A stretch of DNA of 33,413 nucleotides from CAKVLG01 sp045637805 (GTDB taxonomy: Bacteria; Bacillota; Clostridia; Christensenellales; UBA1242): NCBI GenBank assembly GCA_045637805.1, contig JAZUAE010000006.1, positions 1 to 33,413 on the forward strand. Direction: 5' to 3'. A program made the position numbers and the translations under genes. Positions 15,690 to 23,622 of this stretch are shown here, piece by piece (position 1 is the stretch's first letter; each line of letters opens with the position of its first letter). Under the pieces are notes generated by a model, which saw nothing but the letters and a program-made list of their open reading frames with translations, made no database searches and had not been told where the DNA came from.

Positions 15690-18372
15690 ATAGTTTTATT
15701 TTGTTCATTAATTTATATAACCAGTTAATAAGTGTTGGAGCGATTAAGATTAAGATTATTATAAATAATTGATCTGATAATGTAAGTGCACTGATTGCAA
15801 ACTTGAAGAATCCAGATAATGCAAATACACCAACGAGACATAATCCAAGCATTGCGAAGAATAGAAGTCCGGTTAATATAGTGAGAGGTTTACATAATCT
15901 ATATAATACTGATAGTCCTGTAAAGAGCAATGTTACAGCAACCATTGTGCTAATTACTTCTGTATTTGCAAGCGATCCTGTTGTAAAGAATACAAATGCG
16001 TAAATCGCCATAGCGTTAATTATGAGTGCAAGCGCTCCAGGCAATGCGTTTTTAATAAGATTATAAATAAACTTACCTTCAATTCGTTTAGAGTTTGGTA
16101 GGAATGCTAGGAAGAACGATGGTAGGCCTATAACTAAAGATTCCAGTAGCATCATTTGTATTGGTTCTAATGGATATGGCTCAAGTATAGACAATATGAA
16201 GATTGAGAACACTATTGTGAATATTGTCTTCATAAAGAAGAGAGCTGAAGCACGTTGAACGTTGTTTATAACACGACGCCCCTCTAAAACTGTTTCTGGC
16301 ATACTACTAAAGTCTGAGTTTAATAGTACCATGTGGGATACGCTTCTAACTGCTTCACTACCACTAGCCATGGCGATTGAACAGTCAGCTTCTTTTAGAG
16401 CCAAAATATCATTTACGCCATCACCAGTCATGGCAACAGTGTTTCCGTCAGACTTAATAGCCTTTATAAGAATTGCCTTTTGTTCTGGTGTTACGCGACC
16501 AAAAACAGTATATTTATTAGCCGCAGCTATTACTTGTTTTTCGTTTAATCCTTCAAGGTTGATTAATTTATCGGTATTTTCCACGCCAACACGTTTAGCA
16601 ATTTCGGCAACGGTTAATGGGTTATCACCTGAAATTATTTTAACTTGAACATCGTTGTCTTTAAACCACTTTATTGTTGCCGCCGCATCATCACGGATTC
16701 TGTCTTCTAATATAAGAAGTGCAACAGGTGTTCGGTTAGATGGTGGATTATCCTTTATTATGTTTGACGTAGAGTGAGCTAACAAAAGTACTCTGTAACC
16801 ATCTTTAGCGTATTGTTCAATCATGTTTGTTGTTTTTTCATCAACTCCGCCTGGCATAACAAATTCTGGTGCTCCCATAATATAGGTGCCAGCATTTTCG
16901 AATGTTACAGCACTAAGTTTTCTAGCCGATGAGAAAGGAACAGTTGCTAATGGTTTTAATTCTTTGTTGTATCCAAAGTAGTTAATGAGTGCTTGGCTCG
17001 TTTGATTGTTATCACCGAGTGAAGACAACAGTGAACCCATAATTCTTTTTAAAGTGTAGTTCGTATTGTTGAGTTGAATACAGTTGTAGACTTTCATTGT
17101 ACCATCAGTGATGGTTCCTGTTTTGTCTAGACAAAGAACATTTACACGTGCAAGCATTTCAACGCAGTATAAGTCTTGTACTAAAGCTTTTCTGCGTGCA
17201 AGTCTTATAACAGAAACAGTTAATGTAACAGAGCAGAGTAGGAACATACCTGCTGGTATCATGCCGATAATAGATCCGGCGGTTTTTTCTACAGTAGTTT
17301 TTATGTTTGCAAATTGAGTGTAATTGTTGATATACATTAATATTGCAATCGGGATTAGGATAAAACCTATTACTTTGATAATTTGTTTTAGAGATATAAA
17401 TAGTTCAGATTTTGGTTTCTTATATTGTTTAGCTTTGCTCGCAAGTTGTTGAATGTAATTGTTTGCACCAACTTTTTCAACTCGAACATAACATGATCCG
17501 CTTACTACAAAGCTACCAGCTAAGACTGTATCGCCAACTTTTTTCTTAATAGGTAAGCTTTCACCCGTAAGCATACTTTCGTTTACTTCGATTGAGCCTT
17601 CAACGATAATACTATCTGCAACGATTTGTTTACCGTTAGATAGAACGATAATATCGTCAATTACAACTTCATCAACAGAGATTGTTTGAGTTGTTCCATC
17701 ACGCACAACCTTAACTGCTGGAGCTGTTAGTAATGACAACTTTTCAATCGTCTTTTTTGCTTTAATTTCTTGAACTATTCCTATGGCAATGTTTACAATT
17801 ATAATTACCATGAATAGAACATTTGAGAAAGATCCGACAACAATTAAGCTAATAGAGATGAGGATACAAAGAATGTTAAAGAATGTTAATATGTTTTCAA
17901 GGAAAATTGCTCTGTATGTTTTTACGTTTGTGTTTGGAGTTTTGTTTGTTTGGTTTTTTTGGATACGTTCATTTACTTGATCGGAAGTTAAACCTTTTTC
18001 AAAACTAGCCTTTACTCTCTTTACTCTTTTTGGAGTTTTAATTTCCTCATCACTTAATTTATTCTTTCTTTTAAATAATGAAAATTTTTCAGATTTTTGG
18101 GTTGTAGCTGCACCATCTTGCTTTTTTGATTTTTTTGAAATGGCTTTTTTTGTAGATTTTTTAATTTCCACGTTTGAGTTGTCAGCAACAAAAACACTGG
18201 CAACTTCTTCTTTAGTTGCCTTTTTTGGTCTACCACGTTTTTTAGCAGGTGTATTTTCCACTTTTACAACTTCTGGCGTGGTGTCAATTTTTACATCTTC
18301 TTTTTTAACATCTTCCTCGTTTTTAACGAGAACTTCTTCGATTTTGATTTGTTTTGAATTTTTAGGTGCCAT
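15688..18372 (-). CDS. Cation-translocating P-type ATPase (CtpE-like) with basic N-terminal tail
   Basis: An 894-residue membrane pump. The catalytic core starts near residue 126 (GLTSDQVNERI), with TGES in the actuator domain (269-272), the phosphorylated Asp416 in DKTGT, and TGDGVND (649-655). About ten membrane helices fit a P-type ATPase. The fourth-helix motif is MIPAGM in place of the PEGL of classic Ca2+ pumps, closest to CtpE-type exporters, some of which move Ca2+; the ion is uncertain. Residues 1-125 are an added lysine-rich, probably disordered tail with KKRGRPKK (44-51), an AT-hook-like motif, and KKSTKKAISKKSKK. GAGG precedes ATG 18372. Single-gene transcript, divergent from rpsF. 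Confidence 0.9.
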   Translation of the reverse strand: MAPKNSKQIKIEEVLVKNEEDVKKEDVKIDTTPEVVKVENTPAKKRGRPKKATKEEVASVFVADNSNVEIKKSTKKAISKKSKKQDGAATTQKSEKFSLFKRKNKLSDEEIKTPKRVKRVKASFEKGLTSDQVNERIQKNQTNKTPNTNVKTYRAIFLENILTFFNILCILISISLIVVGSFSNVLFMVIIIVNIAIGIVQEIKAKKTIEKLSLLTAPAVKVVRDGTTQTISVDEVVIDDIIVLSNGKQIVADSIIVEGSIEVNESMLTGESLPIKKKVGDTVLAGSFVVSGSCYVRVEKVGANNYIQQLASKAKQYKKPKSELFISLKQIIKVIGFILIPIAILMYINNYTQFANIKTTVEKTAGSIIGMIPAGMFLLCSVTLTVSVIRLARRKALVQDLYCVEMLARVNVLCLDKTGTITDGTMKVYNCIQLNNTNYTLKRIMGSLLSSLGDNNQTSQALINYFGYNKELKPLATVPFSSARKLSAVTFENAGTYIMGAPEFVMPGGVDEKTTNMIEQYAKDGYRVLLLAHSTSNIIKDNPPSNRTPVALLILEDRIRDDAAATIKWFKDNDVQVKIISGDNPLTVAEIAKRVGVENTDKLINLEGLNEKQVIAAANKYTVFGRVTPEQKAILIKAIKSDGNTVAMTGDGVNDILALKEADCSIAMASGSEAVRSVSHMVLLNSDFSSMPETVLEGRRVINNVQRASALFFMKTIFTIVFSIFILSILEPYPLEPIQMMLLESLVIGLPSFFLAFLPNSKRIEGKFIYNLIKNALPGALALIINAMAIYAFVFFTTGSLANTEVISTMVAVTLLFTGLSVLYRLCKPLTILTGLLFFAMLGLCLVGVFALSGFFKFAISALTLSDQLFIIILILIAPTLINWLYKLMNKIKL

Positions 18373-18405
18373 TTCAACCTCGCAGAATACAATATATTAA
18401 TATAT

Positions 18406-18433
18406 ATTATAACGATTGTTGATTTAATGTCAA
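18406..18433 (-). promoter_or_regulatory. Promoter of the P-type ATPase gene
   Basis: On the minus strand TTGACA (complement of 18428-18433), 16 bp, TATAAT (complement of 18406-18411), both perfect. Confidence 0.8.
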
Positions 18434-18465
18434 ATAGTTAGATATAACAAATAGTAAAAAATAAC

Positions 18466-18494
18466 TTGCAAATTTGAAAAGTATATGATACAAT
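18466..18494 (+). promoter_or_regulatory. Promoter of rpsF-ssb-rpsR
   Basis: TTGCAA (18466-18471), 17 bp, TACAAT (18489-18494), with a predicted start near 18501, just before the structured leader. Confidence 0.75.
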
Positions 18495-18507
18495 CACTTT
18501 AACAATT

Positions 18508-18552
18508 CCTTGCTAGGCACTAGCTGCTTAGCCGAATGAGTCCACAAGGAGG
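18508..18552 (+). promoter_or_regulatory. S6:S18-type autoregulatory leader of rpsF
   Basis: CCTTG (18508-18512) pairs with CAAGG (18545-18549), enclosing a second stem of GCTAGG (18512-18517) with CTTAGC (18527-18532). The single-stranded side reads CCGAATGAG then ACA, matching the CCG and ACA elements I recall for the S6:S18 binding RNA. The outer stem covers the Shine-Dalgarno AAGGAGG (18546-18552), so binding of the S6:S18 complex would block translation. Fold and placement are seen; the family match is from memory. Confidence 0.65.
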
Positions 18553-18560
18553 TATAAAAA

Positions 18561-18842
18561 ATGAAAAATTACGAACTTATGTACATTATTGATCCAACAG
18601 TTGGCGATGAAAAAAGAGAGCAACTTATCGAAAAATTCAAAGCACTTGTTGAAAGCAATAATGGTAAAGTAGTTAGTGAGGAAAAAATGGGCGTGAAGAA
18701 ATTTGCTTATCCTATCAACTACAAAACAGAAGGATACTATGTGCTTTTAAACTTTGAAGCAGAAGCATCTGTTCCAGCTTTAATTAAAGAACAAATGTTA
18801 ATTACTGATGGTATTGTTCGTCACATGATCGTGGCAAAGTAA
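18561..18842 (+). CDS. rpsF: 30S ribosomal protein bS6
   Basis: A 93-residue small-subunit protein that pairs with bS18 on the platform next to 16S rRNA helix 23. The N-terminal YELMYIIDP and the KKFAYPINYKTEGYYVLLNFEA segment are diagnostic. AAGGAGG precedes the ATG with 8-nt spacing and is sequestered in the leader stem. First gene of rpsF-ssb-rpsR; 11 bp separate it from ssb. Confidence 0.97.
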   Translation: MKNYELMYIIDPTVGDEKREQLIEKFKALVESNNGKVVSEEKMGVKKFAYPINYKTEGYYVLLNFEAEASVPALIKEQMLITDGIVRHMIVAK

Positions 18843-18853
18843 GGAGAAAAAAT

Positions 18854-19288
18854 ATGAATAAAGTTATATTAATCGGAAACCTCGCAAGAGATCCTGAGCT
18901 AATCACAACAAACAATGGTGTATCACTTTGTAAATTTAGCTTAGCTGTACAAAGAAATTTTTCTGGCAGTGATGGAGAAAGAGAAGCTGACTTTTTACCT
19001 ATTATTGTTTGGCGTGGTCAAGCAGAAAACTGCTATAAATATTTAAAGAAAGGTAGTAAGGCTGCTATTTCTGGTTCTATTCAAACACGTTCATACGAAG
19101 GTACTGATGGAACAAAAAGATATATTACTGAAATTATTGCTGACAACGTTGAGTTTTTAGCAAACCGTGGTGCTGGCGCTGATGGAGATGATATTGAAAG
19201 ATCTATCCCAAGCGAGACCATTGAAAAATCAAACAAGGAAGTTGTTGATAAGTTCGAACCTATCGATGATGACAATCTTCCATTCTAA
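18854..19288 (+). CDS. ssb: Single-stranded DNA-binding protein
   Basis: A 144-residue SSB: OB-fold at residues 1-105 starting MNKVILIGNLARDPEL, with FLPIIVWRGQAENCYKYLKKGSK, a short disordered linker and the acidic tip DDDNLPF that recruits repair and replication partners. It coats single-stranded DNA during replication, repair and recombination. AAGGAG precedes the ATG. It sits between the two ribosomal genes, the usual Firmicutes order. Confidence 0.97.
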   Translation: MNKVILIGNLARDPELITTNNGVSLCKFSLAVQRNFSGSDGEREADFLPIIVWRGQAENCYKYLKKGSKAAISGSIQTRSYEGTDGTKRYITEIIADNVEFLANRGAGADGDDIERSIPSETIEKSNKEVVDKFEPIDDDNLPF

Positions 19289-19308
19289 TAAATTAGGAGA
19301 GAATTGTA

Positions 19309-19581
19309 ATGAAAAGACAAAATAACAAAGTAGACGCTTCTTACGATGATAAAAATCCAAAGAAAGCACACAAGTCTGTTCGTAAAAGCTGTTCATTCTG
19401 CTCTGATAAAGTTGAAGCCATAGACTATAAAGATGTTGCTAAACTTAGAAGATACATGACAGAAAAAGGAAAAATTATTCCAAGAAGAACAACAGGTGTA
19501 TGTGCTCGTCATCAAAGAGAGCTTACAAACGCTATAAAAAGAGCAAGAGTTATGGGATTACTTCCATACAAAAACATTTAA
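19309..19581 (+). CDS. rpsR: 30S ribosomal protein bS18
   Basis: A 90-residue small-subunit protein that binds bS6. The C-terminal half (RRTTGVCARHQRELTNAIKRARVMGLLPY) is typical. CSFC (28-31) with the later Cys64 suggests the zinc-binding form. A charged N-terminal extension of about 20 residues is present. AGGAGAG precedes the ATG. The gene ends in a strong terminator; rplI, often next in Firmicutes, is absent here. Confidence 0.97.
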   Translation: MKRQNNKVDASYDDKNPKKAHKSVRKSCSFCSDKVEAIDYKDVAKLRRYMTEKGKIIPRRTTGVCARHQRELTNAIKRARVMGLLPYKNI

Positions 19582-19586
19582 TTGTT

Positions 19587-19616
19587 AAAAATCCACAGTT
19601 TTGTGGATTTTTTTTA
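19587..19616 (+). terminator. Terminator of rpsF-ssb-rpsR
   Basis: A perfect 11-bp stem (19587-19597 with 19602-19612), 4-nt loop, uninterrupted T run. Confidence 0.9.
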
Positions 19617-19628
19617 TTTTCAATATTA

Positions 19629-19657
19629 TTGACACTTTTTTAAATTATGATTATACT
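19629..19657 (+). promoter_or_regulatory. Promoter of dnaB-glnS-S51-alaS
   Basis: TTGACA (19629-19634), 17 bp, TATACT (19652-19657), 30 bp before the dnaB start. Confidence 0.8.
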
Positions 19658-19687
19658 TGTTATAAAAATTAAATTAAGGGGTGGAGT

Positions 19688-21163
19688 ATGCCAAGTAAAA
19701 CTGAAGAAAAAATTAAGATGTTGCCAAACAATCTTGAAGCCGAACAGTCTGTTTTAGGCTCAGCCATGATTGATAATGAGGCGGCGATTGAAATTGTGAG
19801 CAAACTCGCTCCAGAAGATTTTTATAGTGAATCTCATCAGGTCATTTTTGAAACAATGCAAAATTTATACAATAAGAATACTCCTATTGATATAATTACG
19901 CTTTCAGACGAACTTGATAAAAAAGAAAAATTAAACGCGGTTGGTGGAATGGGATATTTAACTACATTGTCTACCATTGTGCCAAGTGCCGCTTATCACG
20001 CTCATTACACTGAAATTGTAAAAAGAGATTCAGTGCTTAGACAAATTATTTCAGCTTGTAATAAAATTACACAACATGCCTATGAAGAAACTGCCAGCGA
20101 TGAAGCCCTAGGCTTTGCTGAAAAAGCAATTTATGAAATTGCAGAAAAGGGTCAAGTTTCAAGCTTAGAAAAAATTCAAAAATCGCTTGATATTGTTATG
20201 GATAAGTTTGAAAATATCCATAAAAATGGTGGAAATGTTCAAGGCGTAAAAACAGGATTTTATGCATTAGATCAAATTTTGAACGGTGGTTTTAATAAGG
20301 GAGACCTTGTTATTATTGCTGCTCGTCCTGCGGTTGGTAAGACTTCTCTTGCTATGAATATTGTTGCAAACGCAGCTTTGGAATCAAAAGCAAAATGTGC
20401 AGTATTCTCTCTTGAAATGGGACATGATCAATTGACACAAAGAATGCTTTGTTCAATCGCAAATGTAGATATGAAAAAAGCCCTTCGTGGCGAACTTACG
20501 GAAAGCGACTGGACAAAACTTTGGAAGGCAAACAAACGTCTACAAGATGCAAATATTTATATTGATGATTCATCACTTAACCGTCCATCACAAATACTTT
20601 CTAAATGTAGAAAACTGAAACGCGAAAAAGGTTTAGACCTTATCATGGTTGACTATTTACAACTTATGAGTTCAGATGTTAAGAAATCTGATAATAGGCA
20701 AACTGAAATTTCAGATATTTCAAGACGTATGAAAATCTTGGCAAAAGAAATAGGTGTACCAGTAGTTGTTCTATCACAGCTTTCTCGTGCTGTTGAGCAA
20801 AGAACAGGTAAAAAACCAGTACTTTCAGATCTTCGTGAGTCCGGTGCTATAGAGCAAGATGCCGATATTGTTATGTTTATTCATAAAGAGCCACCAGAGA
20901 ATGCAGGTGAAGCTGAAGATAAAGCGGCAGATTATACTGCAGAAATTATCTTGGCAAAACATAGGGCTGGTGAATGCGGAAGTGTATTCCTTGGTTGGAA
21001 AGGATCTCGTGTTAGTTTCGTTAACCTTCCACGTGATGCTGAGGCAAAGAGTTTGGTTGAAACGTATATCGAGCCTCCTATTCCAGACGCTCCACCAGAC
21101 ATTGAAGAAGTTTTTATGACTGACGATGTTAAACAAATTTTTAATACAGATAATGAGGAATAA
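19688..21163 (+). CDS. dnaB: Replicative DNA helicase DnaB
   Basis: A 491-residue hexameric 5'-3' helicase that unwinds the fork and recruits primase. The N-terminal helical domain (about 10-110, LPNNLEAEQSVLGSAMID) is followed by the RecA-like motor with Walker A ARPAVGKTS (212-220), Walker B-region VDYLQL (321-326) and the SQLSRAVEQR and LRESGAIEQDAD blocks. The C-terminus is extended by an acidic tail of about 40 residues. A GGGGTGG site precedes ATG 19688. It leads an operon with glnS, an S51 peptidase and alaS. Confidence 0.97.
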   Translation: MPSKTEEKIKMLPNNLEAEQSVLGSAMIDNEAAIEIVSKLAPEDFYSESHQVIFETMQNLYNKNTPIDIITLSDELDKKEKLNAVGGMGYLTTLSTIVPSAAYHAHYTEIVKRDSVLRQIISACNKITQHAYEETASDEALGFAEKAIYEIAEKGQVSSLEKIQKSLDIVMDKFENIHKNGGNVQGVKTGFYALDQILNGGFNKGDLVIIAARPAVGKTSLAMNIVANAALESKAKCAVFSLEMGHDQLTQRMLCSIANVDMKKALRGELTESDWTKLWKANKRLQDANIYIDDSSLNRPSQILSKCRKLKREKGLDLIMVDYLQLMSSDVKKSDNRQTEISDISRRMKILAKEIGVPVVVLSQLSRAVEQRTGKKPVLSDLRESGAIEQDADIVMFIHKEPPENAGEAEDKAADYTAEIILAKHRAGECGSVFLGWKGSRVSFVNLPRDAEAKSLVETYIEPPIPDAPPDIEEVFMTDDVKQIFNTDNEE

Positions 21164-21165
21164 TA

Positions 21166-22842
21166 ATGAAAAAAGCAACGCCTATTGAGGCAACTAATTT
21201 TATTGAACACGAAATCAATAAGGATATTTTAAATGGCAAAGTTCTTGGCGGGATTCAAACACGTCACCCACCTGAGCCAAGTGGATATCTTCATATTGGT
21301 CATGCAAGAAATATTGTTGTTAATTATGGTACAGCATTAAAATATGGTGGAATTTGTAATCTTCGTTATGACGATACAAATCCTGAAAAAGAAAAACAAG
21401 AGTTTGTTGATGCTCTTCAAGATGATGTTTTATGGCTTGGATACAAGTGGAACAAAATTAAATATGCTACAGATTATTTTCAACAAAATTATGAGATTGC
21501 TGTAAAACTTATTAAAGAAGGCAAAGCTTATGTCTGCGATCTTACAACTGAAGAAAAACAAGAGTACAACGGAACGCTTACTGAACCTGGAAAAAATAGC
21601 CCATATAGAAACAGAAGTGTAGAGGAAAATCTTGACTTATTTGAGCGTATGAAAAATGGCGAATTTGAACAAGGTTCTAGATGCTTACGAGCTAAAATAG
21701 ATATGGCTCACCCAAATATGAATATGCGTGATCCTGTAATCTATAGAATCCAATATAGGGATCATCATAGAATAGGAAGAAGTTGGAATATTTATCCTTC
21801 TTATGATTTTTCACACCCTTTAGACGACTGTTTAGAAGGAGTTACTCATTCTATTTGTGGTCTTGAATTTGAAGAACATAGGCCTCTTTACAACTGGGTT
21901 GTAGAAAATAGCGGGCTTCAGAATAAGTCAAGACAAATTGAATATGCGAATCTTTTAATAAAAAACACTGTTTCTGGAAAAAGAAATATTAAAAAAATCG
22001 TAGAAGAAGGTGTTGTTTGGGGTTGGGACGATCCAAGACTTATAACACTCAAAGGATTACGCAGAAGAGGCGTGCTTCCTGAAAGTATTGTAGACTTTAT
22101 TTATGCTGCAGGTCTTTCTAAGACAACAACTATTTGTGAAAAGGAAATGTTTGATTATTTCATCAGAAACAAATTAAACGAAAAAGCAAAAAGAGTCATG
22201 GCTGTTCTTGATCCAGTAAAACTTGTAATTACAAATTATGAAGGCTCAGGTGAGGAAGTTGAGCTTGAAGATTACCCACAGAAGGAAGAAACTTCAAAAA
22301 GAAAATATACTTTTGGCAAAGAGTTGTTAATTGAAAGAGGTGATTTTGAAATTACACCTCCACCAAAATACCACAGGCTTTATGTTGGAAATAAAGTAAG
22401 ATTAAAAGGTGCTTATGTTGTGACATGTACTGGTTTTGACACAGACGAATATGGCAATGTCGTTTGCATATATGCAGAGTATGATAAAACAACAAAGTCT
22501 GGTGGAGAAAATTGTAATGTTAAAGTAAAGGGGACTATTCATTGGTTAAACGCTTCTGCTTGCAAGAAAGTAGAAGTTAGAACCTTCTACAACTTGCTTG
22601 CTGATAATGAATCTGGTTCTACGAACGAACGTGCTGAAATTGGTGATTTTGTAATAAATACAAACTCAGTTAATATAAATAAAAATGCTTATGTGGAAAA
22701 TGATGTTGATTACATATTAGAAGATAGATATCAATTTATACGTAATGGATACTATTGTTTAGACAATGTAGACAGTAAACCAGATGCTCTTGTATTTAAC
22801 AGGGTAATAGACCTAAAAGGCAGTTATAAACCACAAATTTAG
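21166..22842 (+). CDS. glnS: Glutamine--tRNA ligase
   Basis: A 558-residue class I synthetase charging tRNA(Gln) directly. The HIGH motif is at residues 43-46 in PPEPSGYLHIGHARN; the Gln-enzyme block YPSYDFSHPLDDCLEGVTHSICGLEFEEHRP and WGWDDPRLITLKGLRRRG are clear, and the two-barrel anticodon domain fills residues 340-558. The KMSKS-equivalent loop reads SGKRN (270-274) instead of the usual MSKRK, keeping only the lysine and arginine in register. Length equals E. coli GlnRS. Only two bases separate it from dnaB, with GAGGA inside the end of dnaB as ribosome binding site. Confidence 0.94.
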   Translation: MKKATPIEATNFIEHEINKDILNGKVLGGIQTRHPPEPSGYLHIGHARNIVVNYGTALKYGGICNLRYDDTNPEKEKQEFVDALQDDVLWLGYKWNKIKYATDYFQQNYEIAVKLIKEGKAYVCDLTTEEKQEYNGTLTEPGKNSPYRNRSVEENLDLFERMKNGEFEQGSRCLRAKIDMAHPNMNMRDPVIYRIQYRDHHRIGRSWNIYPSYDFSHPLDDCLEGVTHSICGLEFEEHRPLYNWVVENSGLQNKSRQIEYANLLIKNTVSGKRNIKKIVEEGVVWGWDDPRLITLKGLRRRGVLPESIVDFIYAAGLSKTTTICEKEMFDYFIRNKLNEKAKRVMAVLDPVKLVITNYEGSGEEVELEDYPQKEETSKRKYTFGKELLIERGDFEITPPPKYHRLYVGNKVRLKGAYVVTCTGFDTDEYGNVVCIYAEYDKTTKSGGENCNVKVKGTIHWLNASACKKVEVRTFYNLLADNESGSTNERAEIGDFVINTNSVNINKNAYVENDVDYILEDRYQFIRNGYYCLDNVDSKPDALVFNRVIDLKGSYKPQI

Positions 22843-22850
22843 GAGATAAG

Positions 22851-23609
22851 ATGAAAGCGTTATTTTTGACAAGTAGTTTGGGGTGTTCGACAAAGATAAA
22901 TGGAGCATTTATACCAAAAAAATGTGACAACTCAAACAAATTTGTAGATAAATTAAGAAAGGAAACGGGGGATATAAAGAGACTTGTTGTTATTGCTTCA
23001 GATCCAGATAATTCGTTCAGGGTGGATTCGCAAGCAAATTGTTTGACTAAAGGATTACAGATGGACGGGTTTTCCGTTGACGAGACAATAATTGTCGACA
23101 ATAGATATACTGGCAAATTAAGTGATGATGTAAAATCTGCCGATATGGTTTTTCTTTGTGGTGGTCACGTGCCAACACAAAATAAATATTTCAAAAAAAT
23201 TAATTTAAAAAAAATTCTTAAAAAATACAATGGTGTTGTTGTTGGGCAGTCTGCTGGTAGTATGAATTGTTCTAACGTGGTTTATGCGCAACCAGAAAGT
23301 GAAGAAGAATTTTTAGATAAAAATTACCAAAAATACATATTAGGTCTAGGATTGACTGACATTGTTATTATGCCACATATGAATAGAGCAAAAATAGATT
23401 CTCTTTGTGGTGAAACAACATATAGTCTATGTTTAAAGGATAGTTGTGAATGCCCGCATTTCGGAATTACAGACGGTGGATATGTTTTAATAAAAGACAA
23501 TGTGGCGACAGCTTATGGTGAAACGGTTTTCTTTAAAGATGGAAAAGAGGTTGTACTTTGTAAAAAAGGCAAAAGCTTTGAAATTGGCGGAGAACAATTA
23601 AATCAATAG
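22851..23609 (+). CDS. Peptidase S51 (dipeptidase E-like)
   Basis: A 252-residue class I glutamine-amidotransferase-fold Ser hydrolase. The nucleophile elbow GQSAGS places Ser134 in the S51 position; FLCGGHVPTQ (102-110) and IMPHMNRA supply further S51 motifs, the latter a candidate catalytic His. Family members cleave Asp-X dipeptides (PepE) or cyanophycin; with no cyanophycin genes nearby a peptidase role is more likely. AGGAGATA precedes the ATG, 8 bp after glnS, and alaS follows after 13 bp, so it is part of the operon. Substrate not predictable. Confidence 0.82.
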   Translation: MKALFLTSSLGCSTKINGAFIPKKCDNSNKFVDKLRKETGDIKRLVVIASDPDNSFRVDSQANCLTKGLQMDGFSVDETIIVDNRYTGKLSDDVKSADMVFLCGGHVPTQNKYFKKINLKKILKKYNGVVVGQSAGSMNCSNVVYAQPESEEEFLDKNYQKYILGLGLTDIVIMPHMNRAKIDSLCGETTYSLCLKDSCECPHFGITDGGYVLIKDNVATAYGETVFFKDGKEVVLCKKGKSFEIGGEQLNQ

Positions 23610-23622
23610 AATAGAGGTTATA

